Below are positions 32,184 through 43,501 of a DNA stretch of 64,000 bases, piece by piece. The position numbers and the translations under genes were made by a program. Within the stretch, counting starts at the first letter, position 1, and each line of letters starts with the position of its first letter. The notes beneath the pieces were generated by a model. The model was given only the letters and a program-made list of their open reading frames with translations. It made no database searches and was not told where the DNA came from. Source of the DNA: Blastococcus sp. URHD0036 (GTDB taxonomy: Bacteria; Actinomycetota; Actinomycetes; Mycobacteriales; Geodermatophilaceae); contig NZ_JNIK01000016.1 in the NCBI RefSeq assembly GCF_000701365.1, positions 248,001-312,000 of the forward strand. The letters are read 5' to 3'.

Positions 32184-32197
32184 TTACCTGGAAGTAA
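32184..32197. promoter_or_regulatory. AT-rich imperfect palindrome upstream of etfB
   Basis: TTACCTGGAAGTAA (10 of 14 positions symmetric) lies in one of the few AT-containing islands of the window, 71 bp before etfB. It may be an operator or part of the etfBA promoter. I cannot assign a regulator. Confidence 0.3.
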
Positions 32198-32267
32198 CCT
32201 CCATGATCGGAGCCAGGCGGGCCGTCGGGCTCGCGTCCCCCGCACGTACTCGGAGGTAGGTCTGGCG

Positions 32268-33047
32268 ATGAACATCGTCGTTCTGGTCAAGCAGGTCCCG
32301 GACTCGGGTACCCAGCGCACGCTGGACCCGTCGGACAACACCGTCGCCCGTGCCGGCGCGGACAACGTCGTGAACGAGATCGACGAGTACGCCATCGAGG
32401 AGGCGCTCACGGTCAAGGAGGCGCAGGGCGGTGAGGTCACGGTGCTGACCGTGGGTCCCGCCAGCGCCACCGACGCGATCCGCAAGGCGCTGTCGATGGG
32501 TGCCGACAAGGCCGTCCACGTCGTCGACGACGCGATCCACGGCTCGTGCGCCATCCAGACCTCGGCGATCCTGGCCGCGGCGCTGCAGCAGATGGAGTAC
32601 GACCTCATCCTCACCGGCGCCACCTCGACCGACGGGCAGGTGGCGGTCATGCCGGCCCTGCTGGCCGAGCGCCTCGGGCTGCCGCAGGTGTCGGGCGCGC
32701 AGAAGCTGACCGTCGAGGGCTCGACGGTGAAGGTGAACCGGCAGACCGACGGTGGCTACTGGGCGCTCGAGGCCCCGCTGCCGGCGATCGTGTCCACCTG
32801 GGACACCATCAACGAGCCGCGCTACCCCTCGTTCAAGGGGATCATGGCGGCGAAGAAGAAGCCGGTCGAGACCAAGACGCTGGCCGACCTCGGCATCGAC
32901 CCCTCCACGGTGGGTCTCGGCAGCGCCACCAGCTCGGTGGTCGACTTCGCCGGCCGCCCGCCCAAGGGCGAGGGCGTCAAGGTGACCGACGAGGGCGACG
33001 GCGCCCAGAAGTTCGTCGACTACCTCGCCGGCCAGAAGATCGTCTGA
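32268..33047 (+). CDS. etfB: Electron transfer flavoprotein beta subunit
   Basis: Soluble ETF beta (FixA-like), 259 residues. With EtfA it accepts electrons from acyl-CoA dehydrogenases and passes them to ETF:quinone oxidoreductase. The opening strand MNIVVLVKQVPDSG, the NEIDEYAIEEAL helix, the ATSTDGQVAVMPALLAERLG nucleotide-binding segment and the LPAIVSTWDTINEPRYPSFKGI recognition loop are all in place. The ATG has GGAGG about 12 nt upstream. It is followed by etfA after 33 bp. The etfBA-desulfurase-mnmA-ligA order agrees with the mycobacterial fixA-fixB region. Confidence 0.96.
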   Translation: MNIVVLVKQVPDSGTQRTLDPSDNTVARAGADNVVNEIDEYAIEEALTVKEAQGGEVTVLTVGPASATDAIRKALSMGADKAVHVVDDAIHGSCAIQTSAILAAALQQMEYDLILTGATSTDGQVAVMPALLAERLGLPQVSGAQKLTVEGSTVKVNRQTDGGYWALEAPLPAIVSTWDTINEPRYPSFKGIMAAKKKPVETKTLADLGIDPSTVGLGSATSSVVDFAGRPPKGEGVKVTDEGDGAQKFVDYLAGQKIV

Positions 33048-33080
33048 CCCGGATCGACGCGGAAGAGGAGACGAACAGTC

Positions 33081-34043
33081 ATGGCAGAGGTCCTGGTCCT
33101 GGCCGAGGTCAACGCCACCGGTGACGGTGCGCGCAAGACGACGCTGGAGGCGCTCACCGCCGCCCGCGCCCTCGGTGACGTGTCCGCAGTGGTGATCGGC
33201 GCCCCGGGCGTCGGCGCCGTCCTGCGCGAGAAGCTGGCCGAGTACGGCGCGGCGACGGTCTACGTCGCCGAGAGCCCCGAGGTCGACGAGTTCCTCGTCG
33301 CCCCCAAGGCCGAGGTGCTCGCCCAGCTGGTGGGCGAGAAGTCGCCGGCCGCCGTGGTCATCCCCTCCTCGCCGGAGGGCAAGGAGATCGCCGCCCGTCT
33401 GGCGCTCAAGACCGGCAGCGGTTTCCTGACCGACGTCACCGAGATCCAGCCCGACGGCACCGCGACCCAGCTGGCCTTCGCCGGCCAGGTCATCGTGCAC
33501 TCGAAGGTGAACGTCGGGACGCCGATCTACACCCTGCGCGGCAACTCGGTCACCCCCGAGCCGGCTCCGGCCGCGGGCACCGAGCAGCAGGTCACCGTGT
33601 CGATCTCCGACGCCGCCAAGGCCACCCGCGTGGTCGACCGCGTCGTCGAGCAGAAGTCCTCGCGGCCCGAGCTCACCGAGGCCGGGATCGTCGTCTCCGG
33701 CGGTCGCGGCGTCGCCTCGGCGGAGAACTTCTCCATCATCGAGGCCCTCGCGGACTCCCTCGGTGCCGCCGTCGGTGCCTCGCGCGCCGCCGTCGACTCC
33801 GGCTTCTACCCGCACAGCTTCCAGGTCGGGCAGACCGGCAAGACGGTGTCGCCGCAGCTCTACGTCGCGGTCGGCATCTCCGGCGCCATCCAGCACCGGG
33901 CCGGCATGCAGACCTCGAAGACCATCGTGGCCATCAACAAGGACCCCGAGGCCCCGATCTTCGAGCTGGCGGACTTCGGTGTGGTCGGCGACCTGAACGT
34001 CGTCGTCCCGCAGGCGACCGAGCAGATCACCGCGCGCAAGTAA
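33081..34043 (+). CDS. etfA: Electron transfer flavoprotein alpha subunit
   Basis: 320-residue FAD-carrying partner of EtfB (FixB-like). The N-terminal half begins [14 protein letters not shown]. The C-terminal FAD domain shows [14 protein letters not shown], then [20 protein letters not shown], and the cofactor-binding [20 protein letters not shown] and [16 protein letters not shown] motifs. All are intact. The spacer after etfB carries a purine-rich GGAAGAGGAG ribosome site. A very stable hairpin 16 bp after its stop ends the transcript. Confidence 0.96.
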   Translation: MAEVLVLAEVNATGDGARKTTLEALTAARALGDVSAVVIGAPGVGAVLREKLAEYGAATVYVAESPEVDEFLVAPKAEVLAQLVGEKSPAAVVIPSSPEGKEIAARLALKTGSGFLTDVTEIQPDGTATQLAFAGQVIVHSKVNVGTPIYTLRGNSVTPEPAPAAGTEQQVTVSISDAAKATRVVDRVVEQKSSRPELTEAGIVVSGGRGVASAENFSIIEALADSLGAAVGASRAAVDSGFYPHSFQVGQTGKTVSPQLYVAVGISGAIQHRAGMQTSKTIVAINKDPEAPIFELADFGVVGDLNVVVPQATEQITARK

Positions 34044-34058
34044 CGCAGCACCCGTTCC

Positions 34059-34099
34059 GATCGGGCGCCGGTCTCCTCCCAGGAGGCCGGCGCCCGATC
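34059..34099 (+). terminator. Strong hairpin terminator of etfBA
   Basis: GATCGGGCGCCGG pairs perfectly with CCGGCGCCCGATC. The loop itself continues as a G-U pair plus CTCCT/AGGAG, leaving a 3-nt loop. That gives about 19 paired positions, the most stable hairpin in the window. There is no T-tract. Confidence 0.85.
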
Positions 34100-34136
34100 G
34101 CGTCCGGGGCCGGACCGGCAGGGGAGGGAGGCACCG

Positions 34137-35555
34137 GTGGCCGACGAGGGGATCTTCGGCCCGCGGCTGCGGCTGCGGACCACGGGCCTGCTGATGCTCG
34201 TCACCCTGGTGGCGTTCGAGGCGATGGCCGTCGGGACGGCGATGCCGACCGCGGTCGCCGAGCTCGACGGGCTGGCCTGGTACGGCTGGCCGTTCTCCGC
34301 CTACCTCGTGGCCTCGGTCCTGGGGATGGTCGTCGGCGGCGACGTCGGGGACCGGCGCGGACCGCGGACGGCGCTGCTGGCCGGCGTCGTCGTGTTCGCG
34401 GTGGGCCTGCTCGCCGCGGGGGTCGCCGGGTCGATGGCTGCGCTCGTCGGCGGCCGGGCCGTCCAGGGGCTCGGGGCGGGACTCATCGCCGTCTCGCTGT
34501 ACGTCGTCGCCGGTCAGGGCTTCCCGGCCGCCCTGCGACCGGCCCTGTTCGGCGCCTTCTCCACCGCGTGGGTGGTGCCCTCGCTCGTCGGGCCGGTCGT
34601 CTCCGGGCTGGTGACCGAGCACGCCAGCTGGCGGCTGGTCTTCCTCGGGCTGCTCCCGCTCGTGCTGCTGGGCCTGCTGCTGATGCTGCCGTCCCTGCGG
34701 GTGCTGCCGGTCCCCGACGGCACGGCAGCGGCCGACCCGGCCCGGAAGTGGTGGGCCGGTCTGGCCGGTCTGGGCATCGCCGCGTTGCAGTACGCCGGTC
34801 AGCGGCTCGACGGCCCCGCCGTGGTCCTCGCGGTGGCCGGGGTGGGAGCCCTCGTCCTCGGGCTGCGTCCCCTGCTCCCGCCCGGCACGGCCCGCGCCCG
34901 CCGGGGCCTGCCGACGGTCGTCGCCTCCCGCGGTCTGCTGGCCGGGGCGTTCTTCGGCGTCGACGCGCTCCTGCCGCTGAGCCTGATGCACCTGCACGGC
35001 TACTCGCCGGTCGCGGCCGGTGTCCCGCTGACCGCCGGGTCGCTGGGCTGGGCGCTGGCGTCGTACTCCCAGGGCCGGCGTCCCGGGCTCTCCCGCGTCC
35101 GGCTGCTGCGTGCCGGGTTCGTGCTGCTCACCCTCGGCGTCGCCGGCACCGCCCTGGTCGCCGTCCCGGGGCTCGGCGGCTGGCCGGCCTACGTCACGTG
35201 GGCGGTCGCGGGACTCGGGATGGGGCTCGGCATGCCCAGCGTGGGCGTGCTGCTGTTCGAGCACTCTCCCGAGCACCGGCGGGGCGCGGACTCCGCGGCG
35301 CTGCAGATCGCCGACGTCACCACCGGGGCGCTGTGCGTGGGGGTCGTGGGCGTCCTCGTCGGGGCGTCGTCGGAGGGGTCGCTGTCGCTGTCGGCCGCGG
35401 TCCTGATCGCCGTCGCGCTGCTGACCGCCGTGTCCACGACCGGCGCGCTGGTGGCGCCGCGGGCCGGTGGCTCCCCGGCCCGACCGGCGGTCCCGTCGCC
35501 CGCGACTACATTGGGGACGGCGACCGAGCGCGGACCGCGCGAGGGACGCGCATGA
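34137..35555 (+). CDS. MFS transporter
   Basis: 472-residue major facilitator with about 12-14 hydrophobic helices. The first helix is [20 protein letters not shown]; the MFS A-like loop [16 protein letters not shown] follows helix 2, and [20 protein letters not shown] marks helix 4. These are patterns of the DHA2-type drug or metabolite exporters. The substrate is unknown. The GTG has GGGAGG 7 nt upstream. Its stop overlaps a 14-codon open frame that bridges to the desulfurase gene. In mycobacteria this slot of the fixB-iscS interval holds different genes, so the transporter may be lineage-specific. Confidence 0.85.
   Translation: MADEGIFGPRLRLRTTGLLMLVTLVAFEAMAVGTAMPTAVAELDGLAWYGWPFSAYLVASVLGMVVGGDVGDRRGPRTALLAGVVVFAVGLLAAGVAGSMAALVGGRAVQGLGAGLIAVSLYVVAGQGFPAALRPALFGAFSTAWVVPSLVGPVVSGLVTEHASWRLVFLGLLPLVLLGLLLMLPSLRVLPVPDGTAAADPARKWWAGLAGLGIAALQYAGQRLDGPAVVLAVAGVGALVLGLRPLLPPGTARARRGLPTVVASRGLLAGAFFGVDALLPLSLMHLHGYSPVAAGVPLTAGSLGWALASYSQGRRPGLSRVRLLRAGFVLLTLGVAGTALVAVPGLGGWPAYVTWAVAGLGMGLGMPSVGVLLFEHSPEHRRGADSAALQIADVTTGALCVGVVGVLVGASSEGSLSLSAAVLIAVALLTAVSTTGALVAPRAGGSPARPAVPSPATTLGTATERGPREGRA
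35507..35512 (+). promoter_or_regulatory. Candidate -10 box for cysteine desulfurase
   Basis: TACATT inside the last codons of the MFS gene, 80 nt before the desulfurase start. It is one of the best -10 matches in the window and would give the desulfurase-mnmA pair its own promoter. The -35 is not clear. Confidence 0.4.
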
Positions 35556-35596
35556 CTGTCACGTGGCCGACGAGCGCCAGCGAGGAGGGCCAGTGA
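35552..35596 (+). CDS. 14-codon mini-ORF bridging MFS and desulfurase
   Basis: ATG overlaps the MFS stop (ATGA) and the TGA overlaps the desulfurase GTG (GTGA). The product would be [14 protein letters not shown]. It contains the GAGGAGGG that also serves as the desulfurase ribosome site. It could couple translation of the two genes or act as an upstream ORF, or it may be chance. Confidence 0.3.
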   Translation: MTVTWPTSASEEGQ

Positions 35597-36783
35597 CGTA
35601 CCTGGACCACGCGGCCACGACGCCGCTGCTCCCCGAGGTGCTGGCGGCGATGACCGAGCAGCTGGGCCGGGTGGGCAACGCGTCCTCGCTGCACGCCAGC
35701 GGCCGCGCGGCCCGGCGCACCGCGGAGCAGGCCCGCGAGCGGCTGGCCGCGGCGCTGGGCGCCCGCCCGTCGGAGGTGCTGTTCACCGGTGGCGGCACCG
35801 AGAGCGACAACCTCGCCGTCAAGGGCATGTTCTGGGCCCGCCGCGAGGCCGACCCGCAGCGCCGCCGGATCGTCACCAGCCCCCTCGAGCACCACGCGGT
35901 GCTCGACAGCGTCGAGTGGCTGGCCAAGCACGACGGCGCCGAGGTCACCTGGCTGCCGGTGGAGCCGACCGGCCGGATCAGCCCCGCGGCGCTGCGCGAG
36001 GCGCTCGGCGACGGCGCCGACGTCGCGCTGGTCAGCGTCATGTGGGCCAACAACGAGATCGGCACGGTGAGCGACCTCGCGGCCCTCGCCGCCGTCGCGC
36101 ACGAGGTCGGGGTACCGGTCCACACCGATGCGGTGCAGGCGGTCGGGCAGGTGCCGGTCGACTTCGGCGCCAGCGGCGTCGACGCGCTCACGCTCACCGG
36201 GCACAAGCTGGGCGGCCCCATGGGCGCCGGCGCGCTGCTGCTGCGCCGCGACGCGCCCTGCATGCCGCTGCTGCACGGCGGTGGGCAGGAGCGCGACGTG
36301 CGCTCCGGCACGCTGGACGTGGCCGCGATCGTCGGCCTGGCGGTCGCCGCCGACGTCGCCGTCGCCCGCCGCGAGGACCGCGCCGTCCGGCTCGCGGGCC
36401 TGCGCGACCGGCTGGTCTCCGGCGTGGTGGCCCAGGTGCCCGACGCGCAGCTCAACGGCGCCCCGCTGGACGACGAGCTCGCCGGCGGCCCCGGGCGGCT
36501 GCCCGGCAACGCGCACCTGTCCTTCCCCGGCGCCGAGGGCGACGCGCTGCTCATGCTGCTCGACGCCCGCGAGGTCGAGTGCTCCACGGGCTCGGCGTGC
36601 AGCGCCGGCGTCGCCCGGCCCAGCCACGTGCTGCTCGGGGTGGGGGCCGACCCCGACCGGGCCCGCAGCTCGCTGCGGTTCTCGCTGGGCTCGACCTCGA
36701 CCGAGGCCGACGTCGACGCCGTGCTCGACGTGATCGCGCCGGTGGTGGAGCGGGCCCGCCGGGCGGGGATGAGCCGGGCGTGA
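35593..36783 (+). CDS. Cysteine desulfurase, NifS/IscS type
   Basis: Removes sulfur from cysteine as an enzyme persulfide and donates it onward, here probably to MnmA, whose gene follows after 10 bp. 396 residues, fold-type I PLP enzyme. It starts [17 protein letters not shown]. The PLP lysine is Lys205 in [14 protein letters not shown], and the catalytic Cys is about 336 in [10 protein letters not shown]. The cofactor Asp is in [11 protein letters not shown]. The GTG start lies 4 nt after GAGGAGG, which is tight. A scaffold gene (iscU/sufU) is absent nearby, which favours a tRNA-thiolation role over general Fe-S assembly, as proposed for the mycobacterial homologue next to trmU. Confidence 0.92.
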   Translation: MTYLDHAATTPLLPEVLAAMTEQLGRVGNASSLHASGRAARRTAEQARERLAAALGARPSEVLFTGGGTESDNLAVKGMFWARREADPQRRRIVTSPLEHHAVLDSVEWLAKHDGAEVTWLPVEPTGRISPAALREALGDGADVALVSVMWANNEIGTVSDLAALAAVAHEVGVPVHTDAVQAVGQVPVDFGASGVDALTLTGHKLGGPMGAGALLLRRDAPCMPLLHGGGQERDVRSGTLDVAAIVGLAVAADVAVARREDRAVRLAGLRDRLVSGVVAQVPDAQLNGAPLDDELAGGPGRLPGNAHLSFPGAEGDALLMLLDAREVECSTGSACSAGVARPSHVLLGVGADPDRARSSLRFSLGSTSTEADVDAVLDVIAPVVERARRAGMSRA

Positions 36784-36793
36784 GGTGTCTGTC

Positions 36794-37864
36794 GTGAGGG
36801 TGCTCGCGGCCATGAGCGGCGGCGTGGACTCGGCGGTCGCCGCGGCGCTGGCGGTCGACGCCGGCCACGATGTCACCGGCGTGCACCTGGCGCTGTCGCC
36901 GGACCGGCAGACGCTGCGCAGCGGCGCCCGCGGGTGCTGCAGCGTCGAGGACGCCCACGACGCCCGTCGCGTCGCCGACGAGCTGGGCATCCCCTTCTAC
37001 GTGTGGGACCTCGCCGAGCGGTTCGCCGCCGACGTCGTCGAGGACTTCGTGGCCGAGTACGCGGCCGGCCGCACGCCCAACCCGTGCCTGCGCTGCAACG
37101 AGAAGATCAAGTTCAGCGCCGTCCTGGACCGGGCCCGGGCGCTGGGCTTCGACGCGGTCGTCACCGGCCACCACGCCCGGCTGGCCGAGGGGCAACTGCG
37201 CCGCTCGGTCGACGCCGCCAAGGACCAGTCGTACGTGCTGGCCGTGCTCACGCCCACGCAGCTGGCGGGTGCGGTGTTCCCGCTCGGGTCCATGACCAAG
37301 GAGCGGGTGCGGGAGATCGCGGCGGAGCGCGGCTTCGCCGTCGCCACCAAGGCCGACTCCCACGACATCTGCTTCATCCCCGACGGCGACACCCGCGGGT
37401 TCCTCGCCCGGCGGCTGGGGGAGCAGCCCGGGCCGCTGGTCGACGCGACCACCGGCGAGACCGTCGGGCAGCACTCGGGTGCCTACGGGTTCACCGTCGG
37501 CCAGCGGCGGGGGCTCGGCGTGAGCGCGGGTGACCAGCGGCCGCGCTACGTGCTCGGCATCGAGCCGGTGACCCGGACGGTCACCATCGGCACCGCGGAC
37601 CTCGCGGGGGTCACCGAGGTGCGCACCGGGGTCCCGACCTGGACCGGCCCGGCGCCGGTGCTGCCGCTGCGCGCGGAGGTCCAGCTGCGGGCGCACGCGG
37701 CTCCGGTGCCGTGCTCGGTGGACGCCGTCCCCGAGGGGCTGGTCGTCGTCCTCGACGAGGTCCAGCGCGGCGTCGCGCCGGGGCAGTCGGCGGTGCTCTA
37801 CCTGCCCGACGCCGCGCGCGGGGACCTGGTCCTGGGCCAGGCCGCGGTCCTGCGCGCGGGTTGA
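36794..37864 (+). CDS. mnmA: tRNA-specific 2-thiouridylase
   Basis: Adenylates and thiolates U34 of Glu, Gln and Lys tRNAs. 356 residues. The PP-loop motif [12 protein letters not shown] is at residues about 8-19. The catalytic Cys is in [12 protein letters not shown] near residue 97, and the second persulfide-forming Cys in [15 protein letters not shown] near 192. The tRNA-binding [11 protein letters not shown] segment and C-terminal beta-barrels follow. GTG 36794 is chosen over GTG 36785: it gives the family start [12 protein letters not shown], and GAGG lies 8 nt upstream. Probably co-transcribed with the desulfurase. Confidence 0.95.
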   Translation: MRVLAAMSGGVDSAVAAALAVDAGHDVTGVHLALSPDRQTLRSGARGCCSVEDAHDARRVADELGIPFYVWDLAERFAADVVEDFVAEYAAGRTPNPCLRCNEKIKFSAVLDRARALGFDAVVTGHHARLAEGQLRRSVDAAKDQSYVLAVLTPTQLAGAVFPLGSMTKERVREIAAERGFAVATKADSHDICFIPDGDTRGFLARRLGEQPGPLVDATTGETVGQHSGAYGFTVGQRRGLGVSAGDQRPRYVLGIEPVTRTVTIGTADLAGVTEVRTGVPTWTGPAPVLPLRAEVQLRAHAAPVPCSVDAVPEGLVVVLDEVQRGVAPGQSAVLYLPDAARGDLVLGQAAVLRAG

Positions 37865-37883
37865 CTCGGGGGAACGTCTCCCG

Positions 37884-37899
37884 CCGGACCCTGGTCCGG
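37884..37899 (+). terminator. Short hairpin after mnmA
   Basis: CCGGACC-CT-GGTCCGG lies 20 bp after the mnmA stop. It is small (six stable pairs with a 4-nt loop). It may be a weak terminator or an operator for the nucleotidase gene. Confidence 0.35.
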
Positions 37900-37914
37900 G
37901 TCCGTGGCGGCGGT

Positions 37915-37920
37915 TACGGT
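37915..37920 (+). promoter_or_regulatory. Candidate -10 box of 5'-nucleotidase
   Basis: TACGGT about 110 nt before the nucleotidase start, in the 166-bp gap after mnmA. The 10-mer GGAACGTCTC occurs at both ends of this gap (37871-37880 and 38021-38030), with no known meaning. Confidence 0.3.
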
Positions 37921-38030
37921 CTCCGGGGCGTACCGGTCCGTCACGGACGGTCGCCTCACCGAGTGCCCGCGCGGGCTCCGCCCGCCTCGCCACCCCTCCC
38001 CGGGTGTGCACCGTCCTGGAGGAACGTCTC

Positions 38031-40223
38031 GTGCGCAGAACGCGCCTGTCCGTCGTCGCCGCCCTCGCGGCGGCCGGCACCAGCGCCCTCGTCGGGCTCC
38101 CCGGAACGGCCACCGCCGCCACCGGTGACCAGGTCCAGATCATCGCGATGAACGACTTCCACGGGCGGATCAGCCCGCAGGAGGGCGGCGACGGCACGCT
38201 GGTCACCTCGCCCGGTCCCGACGGGGTGTACGGCGACCCCGCACCCACCGACGACGTGACCGAGACCGTCGGTGGCGCGGCGAACATCGCCACCACGCTG
38301 GCGCAGCTGCGGTCGTCGTTCGGCAACGCCGGCGACTCCGTCTTCGTCGGGGCCGGCGACCTGGTCAGCGCCTCGCCGTTCAACTCCAGCGTCTTCCGCG
38401 ACGAGCCCACCATCGAGGTGCTCAACGCCCTCGGCCTGGACTACAGCTCGGTCGGCAACCACGAGTTCGACCGCGGCCAGGACGAGCTGTACCGGATCTC
38501 CGGTGCCACGGACGGCGAGGGCTCGGACGACGTCACCGCCTGTCAGGGGATCACCCCCGGCGTCGACGGCTGCTTCGGCGACGCCGGGCACGAGTTCGAG
38601 GGCGCCGACTTCCCCTACCTCGCTGCGAACGTCGTGGACACGGCGACGGGGGAGCCGATCCTCCCGCCGTACGAGGTCTTCACCGACACCCGCGGCAACC
38701 GGGTGGGCCTCATCGGTGTCGTCACCGACGACACCCCGAACATCGTCAGCCCCGGCGGGATCGCGGGCCTGTCCTTCGGCGACGAGGCCGCCGCGATCAA
38801 CCAGTACGCCGCCGTCCTGCAGGGCATGGGCGTCGAGGCGATCGTGGCGATGATCCACGAGGGCGGCACGCTGACCGCGAACGGCGGCTTCGACACCTGT
38901 CAGGGGGCTCTGGCGGAGACGCCGATCGCGGCGATCAACGCGGCGGTCCTGCCCTCGGTCGACGTGCTGGTCAGCGCGCACACGCACGTGCCCTACGACT
39001 GCACGCTGACCGATCCCGCGGGTGCGCCGAGGCTGGTCACGCAGGCCGGCTTCTACGGCAAGGCGCTGACCGACATCCGGCTCACGCTGACCTCGACCGG
39101 GGACGTGGACCGCTCCGCGAGCACGGCCACGAACGTCCCGGTCCGGCGGACCGCGCCCGACCCCGCGATCCAGGCGATCGTCGCCTACTGGGAGGCGCGG
39201 GCCGCCGCGGAGGGCGCCGAGGTGGTCGGCGCCCAGACCGCGGACCTCGACCGCGCCTACCTGGCCGGCGCGCCCGCCCGCGACCGCGAGTCCTCGCTCG
39301 GCAACCTCGTCGCCGACGCCCAGCTCGCCGCCTGGCCCGGCGCCGACGTCGCCTTCATGAACCCCGGCGGCCTGCGCGCGGACATCAACTGCGCGACGGG
39401 TGCCCCTGCAGGCAGCATCACCTTCGCCGAGACCTTCGGCGTCCAGCCGTTCAGCAACACCGTCAACGAGGTGACGCTGACCGGAGCGGGCATCGAGCAG
39501 GTGCTCGAGCAGCAGTGGGCCACCCGCAGCGGTGCCGCCAGCTTCCTCCAGCTGTCGGTCTCCGGTCTCACCTACGCGTTCGACCCGAACGCGCCGGTCG
39601 GCAGCCGGGTCGACCCGGCGTCCGTCCGCATCGGGGGCCAGCCGCTGGACCTCGCGGCGGAGTACTCGGTGGTGGCCAACTCCTTCCTCGTCGAGGGCGG
39701 CGACAGCTTCACCGCGTTCCGCGCGGGGCGTCCGGCCGGCGCGACCGCGACCACGGGACCCAACGACGTGGACGTGCTCAACGACTACATCGGTGCCGCG
39801 TCGCCGGTCAGCCCCCCGGCGCTGGACCGGGCCGTCTCGCTCGACCCGGCCCAGCCGTTCGACGACGACCGCAGCGGCACGGGCCCGTGCGACCTGTCCG
39901 CAACGCCGCCGACGACGACCCCGCCGACCGCGACCCCGCCGCCGGCGGCCACCCCTCCCGCGGCCGCTCCGCCGGTGGCCGGGGGCGTCTCCGGGGGGAC
40001 GGTTCCCGTGGCGGCCCGCCCCACGCTCGGCGGCGGGCACACCGCCACCGGCAGCCGTCCGGTGGCCGCGGACGGCGGATCGGCGGACGGCGCCCTGGCC
40101 TACACCGGTGTGGACGTGCAGCCGCTCGTGGTCACCGCGAGCCTGCTCCTGCTGGCCGGCGGGGTGCTCACGGCGGCGGGCTACCGTCGGCGCCGTGGCT
40201 CCGTCGACCGATCCAACGCCTGA
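38031..40223 (+). CDS. Cell-wall-anchored 5'-nucleotidase/metallophosphoesterase
   Basis: 730-residue exported enzyme that hydrolyses nucleotides or related phosphoesters outside the cell. GTG start with GGAGGAA 6 nt upstream. Signal peptide MRRTRLSVVAALAAAGTSAL ending near TATAA-TG. The metallophosphatase domain has IIAMNDFHGRI, AGDLVSASPF, VGNHEFDRGQ and a later VLVSAHTHVPY. The C-terminal nucleotidase domain has SSLGNLVADAQ and NPGGLRADI, with EGGDSFTAFRAG near the end. A Thr/Pro linker leads to a sorting signal: LAYTG (689-693), a hydrophobic helix, and an RRRR tail. LAxTG is the motif used by class E sortases of GC-rich actinobacteria. The 3' end overlaps the MetE-like gene by 29 bp. Confidence 0.92.
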   Translation: MRRTRLSVVAALAAAGTSALVGLPGTATAATGDQVQIIAMNDFHGRISPQEGGDGTLVTSPGPDGVYGDPAPTDDVTETVGGAANIATTLAQLRSSFGNAGDSVFVGAGDLVSASPFNSSVFRDEPTIEVLNALGLDYSSVGNHEFDRGQDELYRISGATDGEGSDDVTACQGITPGVDGCFGDAGHEFEGADFPYLAANVVDTATGEPILPPYEVFTDTRGNRVGLIGVVTDDTPNIVSPGGIAGLSFGDEAAAINQYAAVLQGMGVEAIVAMIHEGGTLTANGGFDTCQGALAETPIAAINAAVLPSVDVLVSAHTHVPYDCTLTDPAGAPRLVTQAGFYGKALTDIRLTLTSTGDVDRSASTATNVPVRRTAPDPAIQAIVAYWEARAAAEGAEVVGAQTADLDRAYLAGAPARDRESSLGNLVADAQLAAWPGADVAFMNPGGLRADINCATGAPAGSITFAETFGVQPFSNTVNEVTLTGAGIEQVLEQQWATRSGAASFLQLSVSGLTYAFDPNAPVGSRVDPASVRIGGQPLDLAAEYSVVANSFLVEGGDSFTAFRAGRPAGATATTGPNDVDVLNDYIGAASPVSPPALDRAVSLDPAQPFDDDRSGTGPCDLSATPPTTTPPTATPPPAATPPAAAPPVAGGVSGGTVPVAARPTLGGGHTATGSRPVAADGGSADGALAYTGVDVQPLVVTASLLLLAGGVLTAAGYRRRRGSVDRSNA
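40182..40187 (+). promoter_or_regulatory. -10 box of MetE-like gene, leaderless
   Basis: TACCGT inside the nucleotidase 3' end, 7 nt before the GTG of the MetE-like gene. No ribosome site lies in between, so a leaderless transcript is likely. Confidence 0.45.
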
Positions 40224-41235
40224 CCGCACCGACGCCGCACCCGACCCGGGGCCGGCTCCCCGGGTGTGGGGGCCGGCCACCGGCGTCGGGTCGTTGCCGG
40301 GCACCGACCCGGTCGAGGCACTCCGGGTGGTCGTGGGCGAGCTGCCCGACCTCCCGCACCTGCCGGAGCTGCCCGCCCGAGGCGCCGGTGCCGACCTGCT
40401 CGGCCGCGGCGCCGCGTTGCTGGTCGACCTCGCCGTCGACCTGACCCCCGCCGGGTGGCGGCTGGTGCCGCGCACCGGCCTCGACCAGCGCCGCGCCCGG
40501 GACTTCCTGGCCCGCGACCTCGATGCGCTGCAGGACGTCGGCGGCGGGCTCACCGGCACGTTCAAGGTGCAGGCGGCCGGGCCGTGGACGCTGGCCGCCG
40601 GGCTGGAGCGGGCGCGCGGGGACCGTGCGGTCGTCGACGCCGGGGCCCGACGGGACCTGGCCCAGTCGCTCGCCGAGGGGATCGTCGCGCACGTCGCCGA
40701 GGTCTCCGCCCGAGTGCCCGGCGCGCGGATCGTCGTGCAGCTGGACGAGCCCAGCCTCCCCGCCGTCCTCCAGGGTGGCCTGCCCACGGTCAGCGGCTTC
40801 GGGAAGCTCCCGCCGGTGGAGGCGAGCGTGGTGCAGCAGGAGCTGGCGGCGGTGGTCGACGCCGTCGGCGCCCCGGTGGTGGTGCACTGCTGCGCGGACC
40901 GGGCACCGCTGGAGCTCTTCCGGGCCGCGGGTGCCGCCGCGGTCTCGTTCCACCACGGGCTGGTGCAGGACCTGGACGCCGTCGGCACCGCCGTCGACGC
41001 CGGCCTGCACCTGGTGCTCGGGGTCGTGCCGGGCACGGACGCCGTCCTCCCCGCGCCGAAGGCGACGGCGTCGCGGCTGAGGGCGTGGTGGAACGAGCTC
41101 GGCTTCGCCGCCGACGAGCTCGCCGCCGCGGTCACCCTGTCGCCGTCGTGCGGCCTCGCGGGCGCGTCTCCCGGTTACGCCCGCGAGGCGATGACGCACG
41201 TGCGTGAGGCGGCGCGCTACCTGCAGCCGGAGTAG
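40195..41235 (+). CDS. MetE-like (cobalamin-independent methionine synthase family) protein
   Basis: 346 residues, equal to the catalytic half of MetE. The N-terminal half of canonical MetE (about 750 residues) is absent, so this is a core-MetE homologue rather than a full synthase. GPATGVGSLPGTDPVEAL opens the barrel. Zinc ligands fit HCC in VVVHCCADRAP and Cys in LSPSCGLAGASP, with QLDEPSLPAVLQG forming the substrate loop. The methyl donor is not known; core-MetE proteins may use methylcobamides or other small methyl donors. It lies directly upstream of ligA, as the mycobacterial homologue Rv3015c does. GTG start, leaderless promoter. Confidence 0.85.
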   Translation: MAPSTDPTPDRTDAAPDPGPAPRVWGPATGVGSLPGTDPVEALRVVVGELPDLPHLPELPARGAGADLLGRGAALLVDLAVDLTPAGWRLVPRTGLDQRRARDFLARDLDALQDVGGGLTGTFKVQAAGPWTLAAGLERARGDRAVVDAGARRDLAQSLAEGIVAHVAEVSARVPGARIVVQLDEPSLPAVLQGGLPTVSGFGKLPPVEASVVQQELAAVVDAVGAPVVVHCCADRAPLELFRAAGAAAVSFHHGLVQDLDAVGTAVDAGLHLVLGVVPGTDAVLPAPKATASRLRAWWNELGFAADELAAAVTLSPSCGLAGASPGYAREAMTHVREAARYLQPE

Positions 41236-43494
<2,259 letters not shown>

Positions 43495-43501
43495 CGCCGG
43501 C

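Noticed and set aside
37871-38030. GGAACGTCTC direct repeats around the mnmA-nucleotidase gap as attachment sites
   Set aside because: Ten bases is short, one copy includes the nucleotidase ribosome site, and nothing mobile lies between them.
40195-41235. MetE-like gene as a truncated pseudogene
   Set aside because: Start, stop, zinc ligands and coding bias are intact, and half-length homologues occupy the same place before ligA in other actinobacteria.
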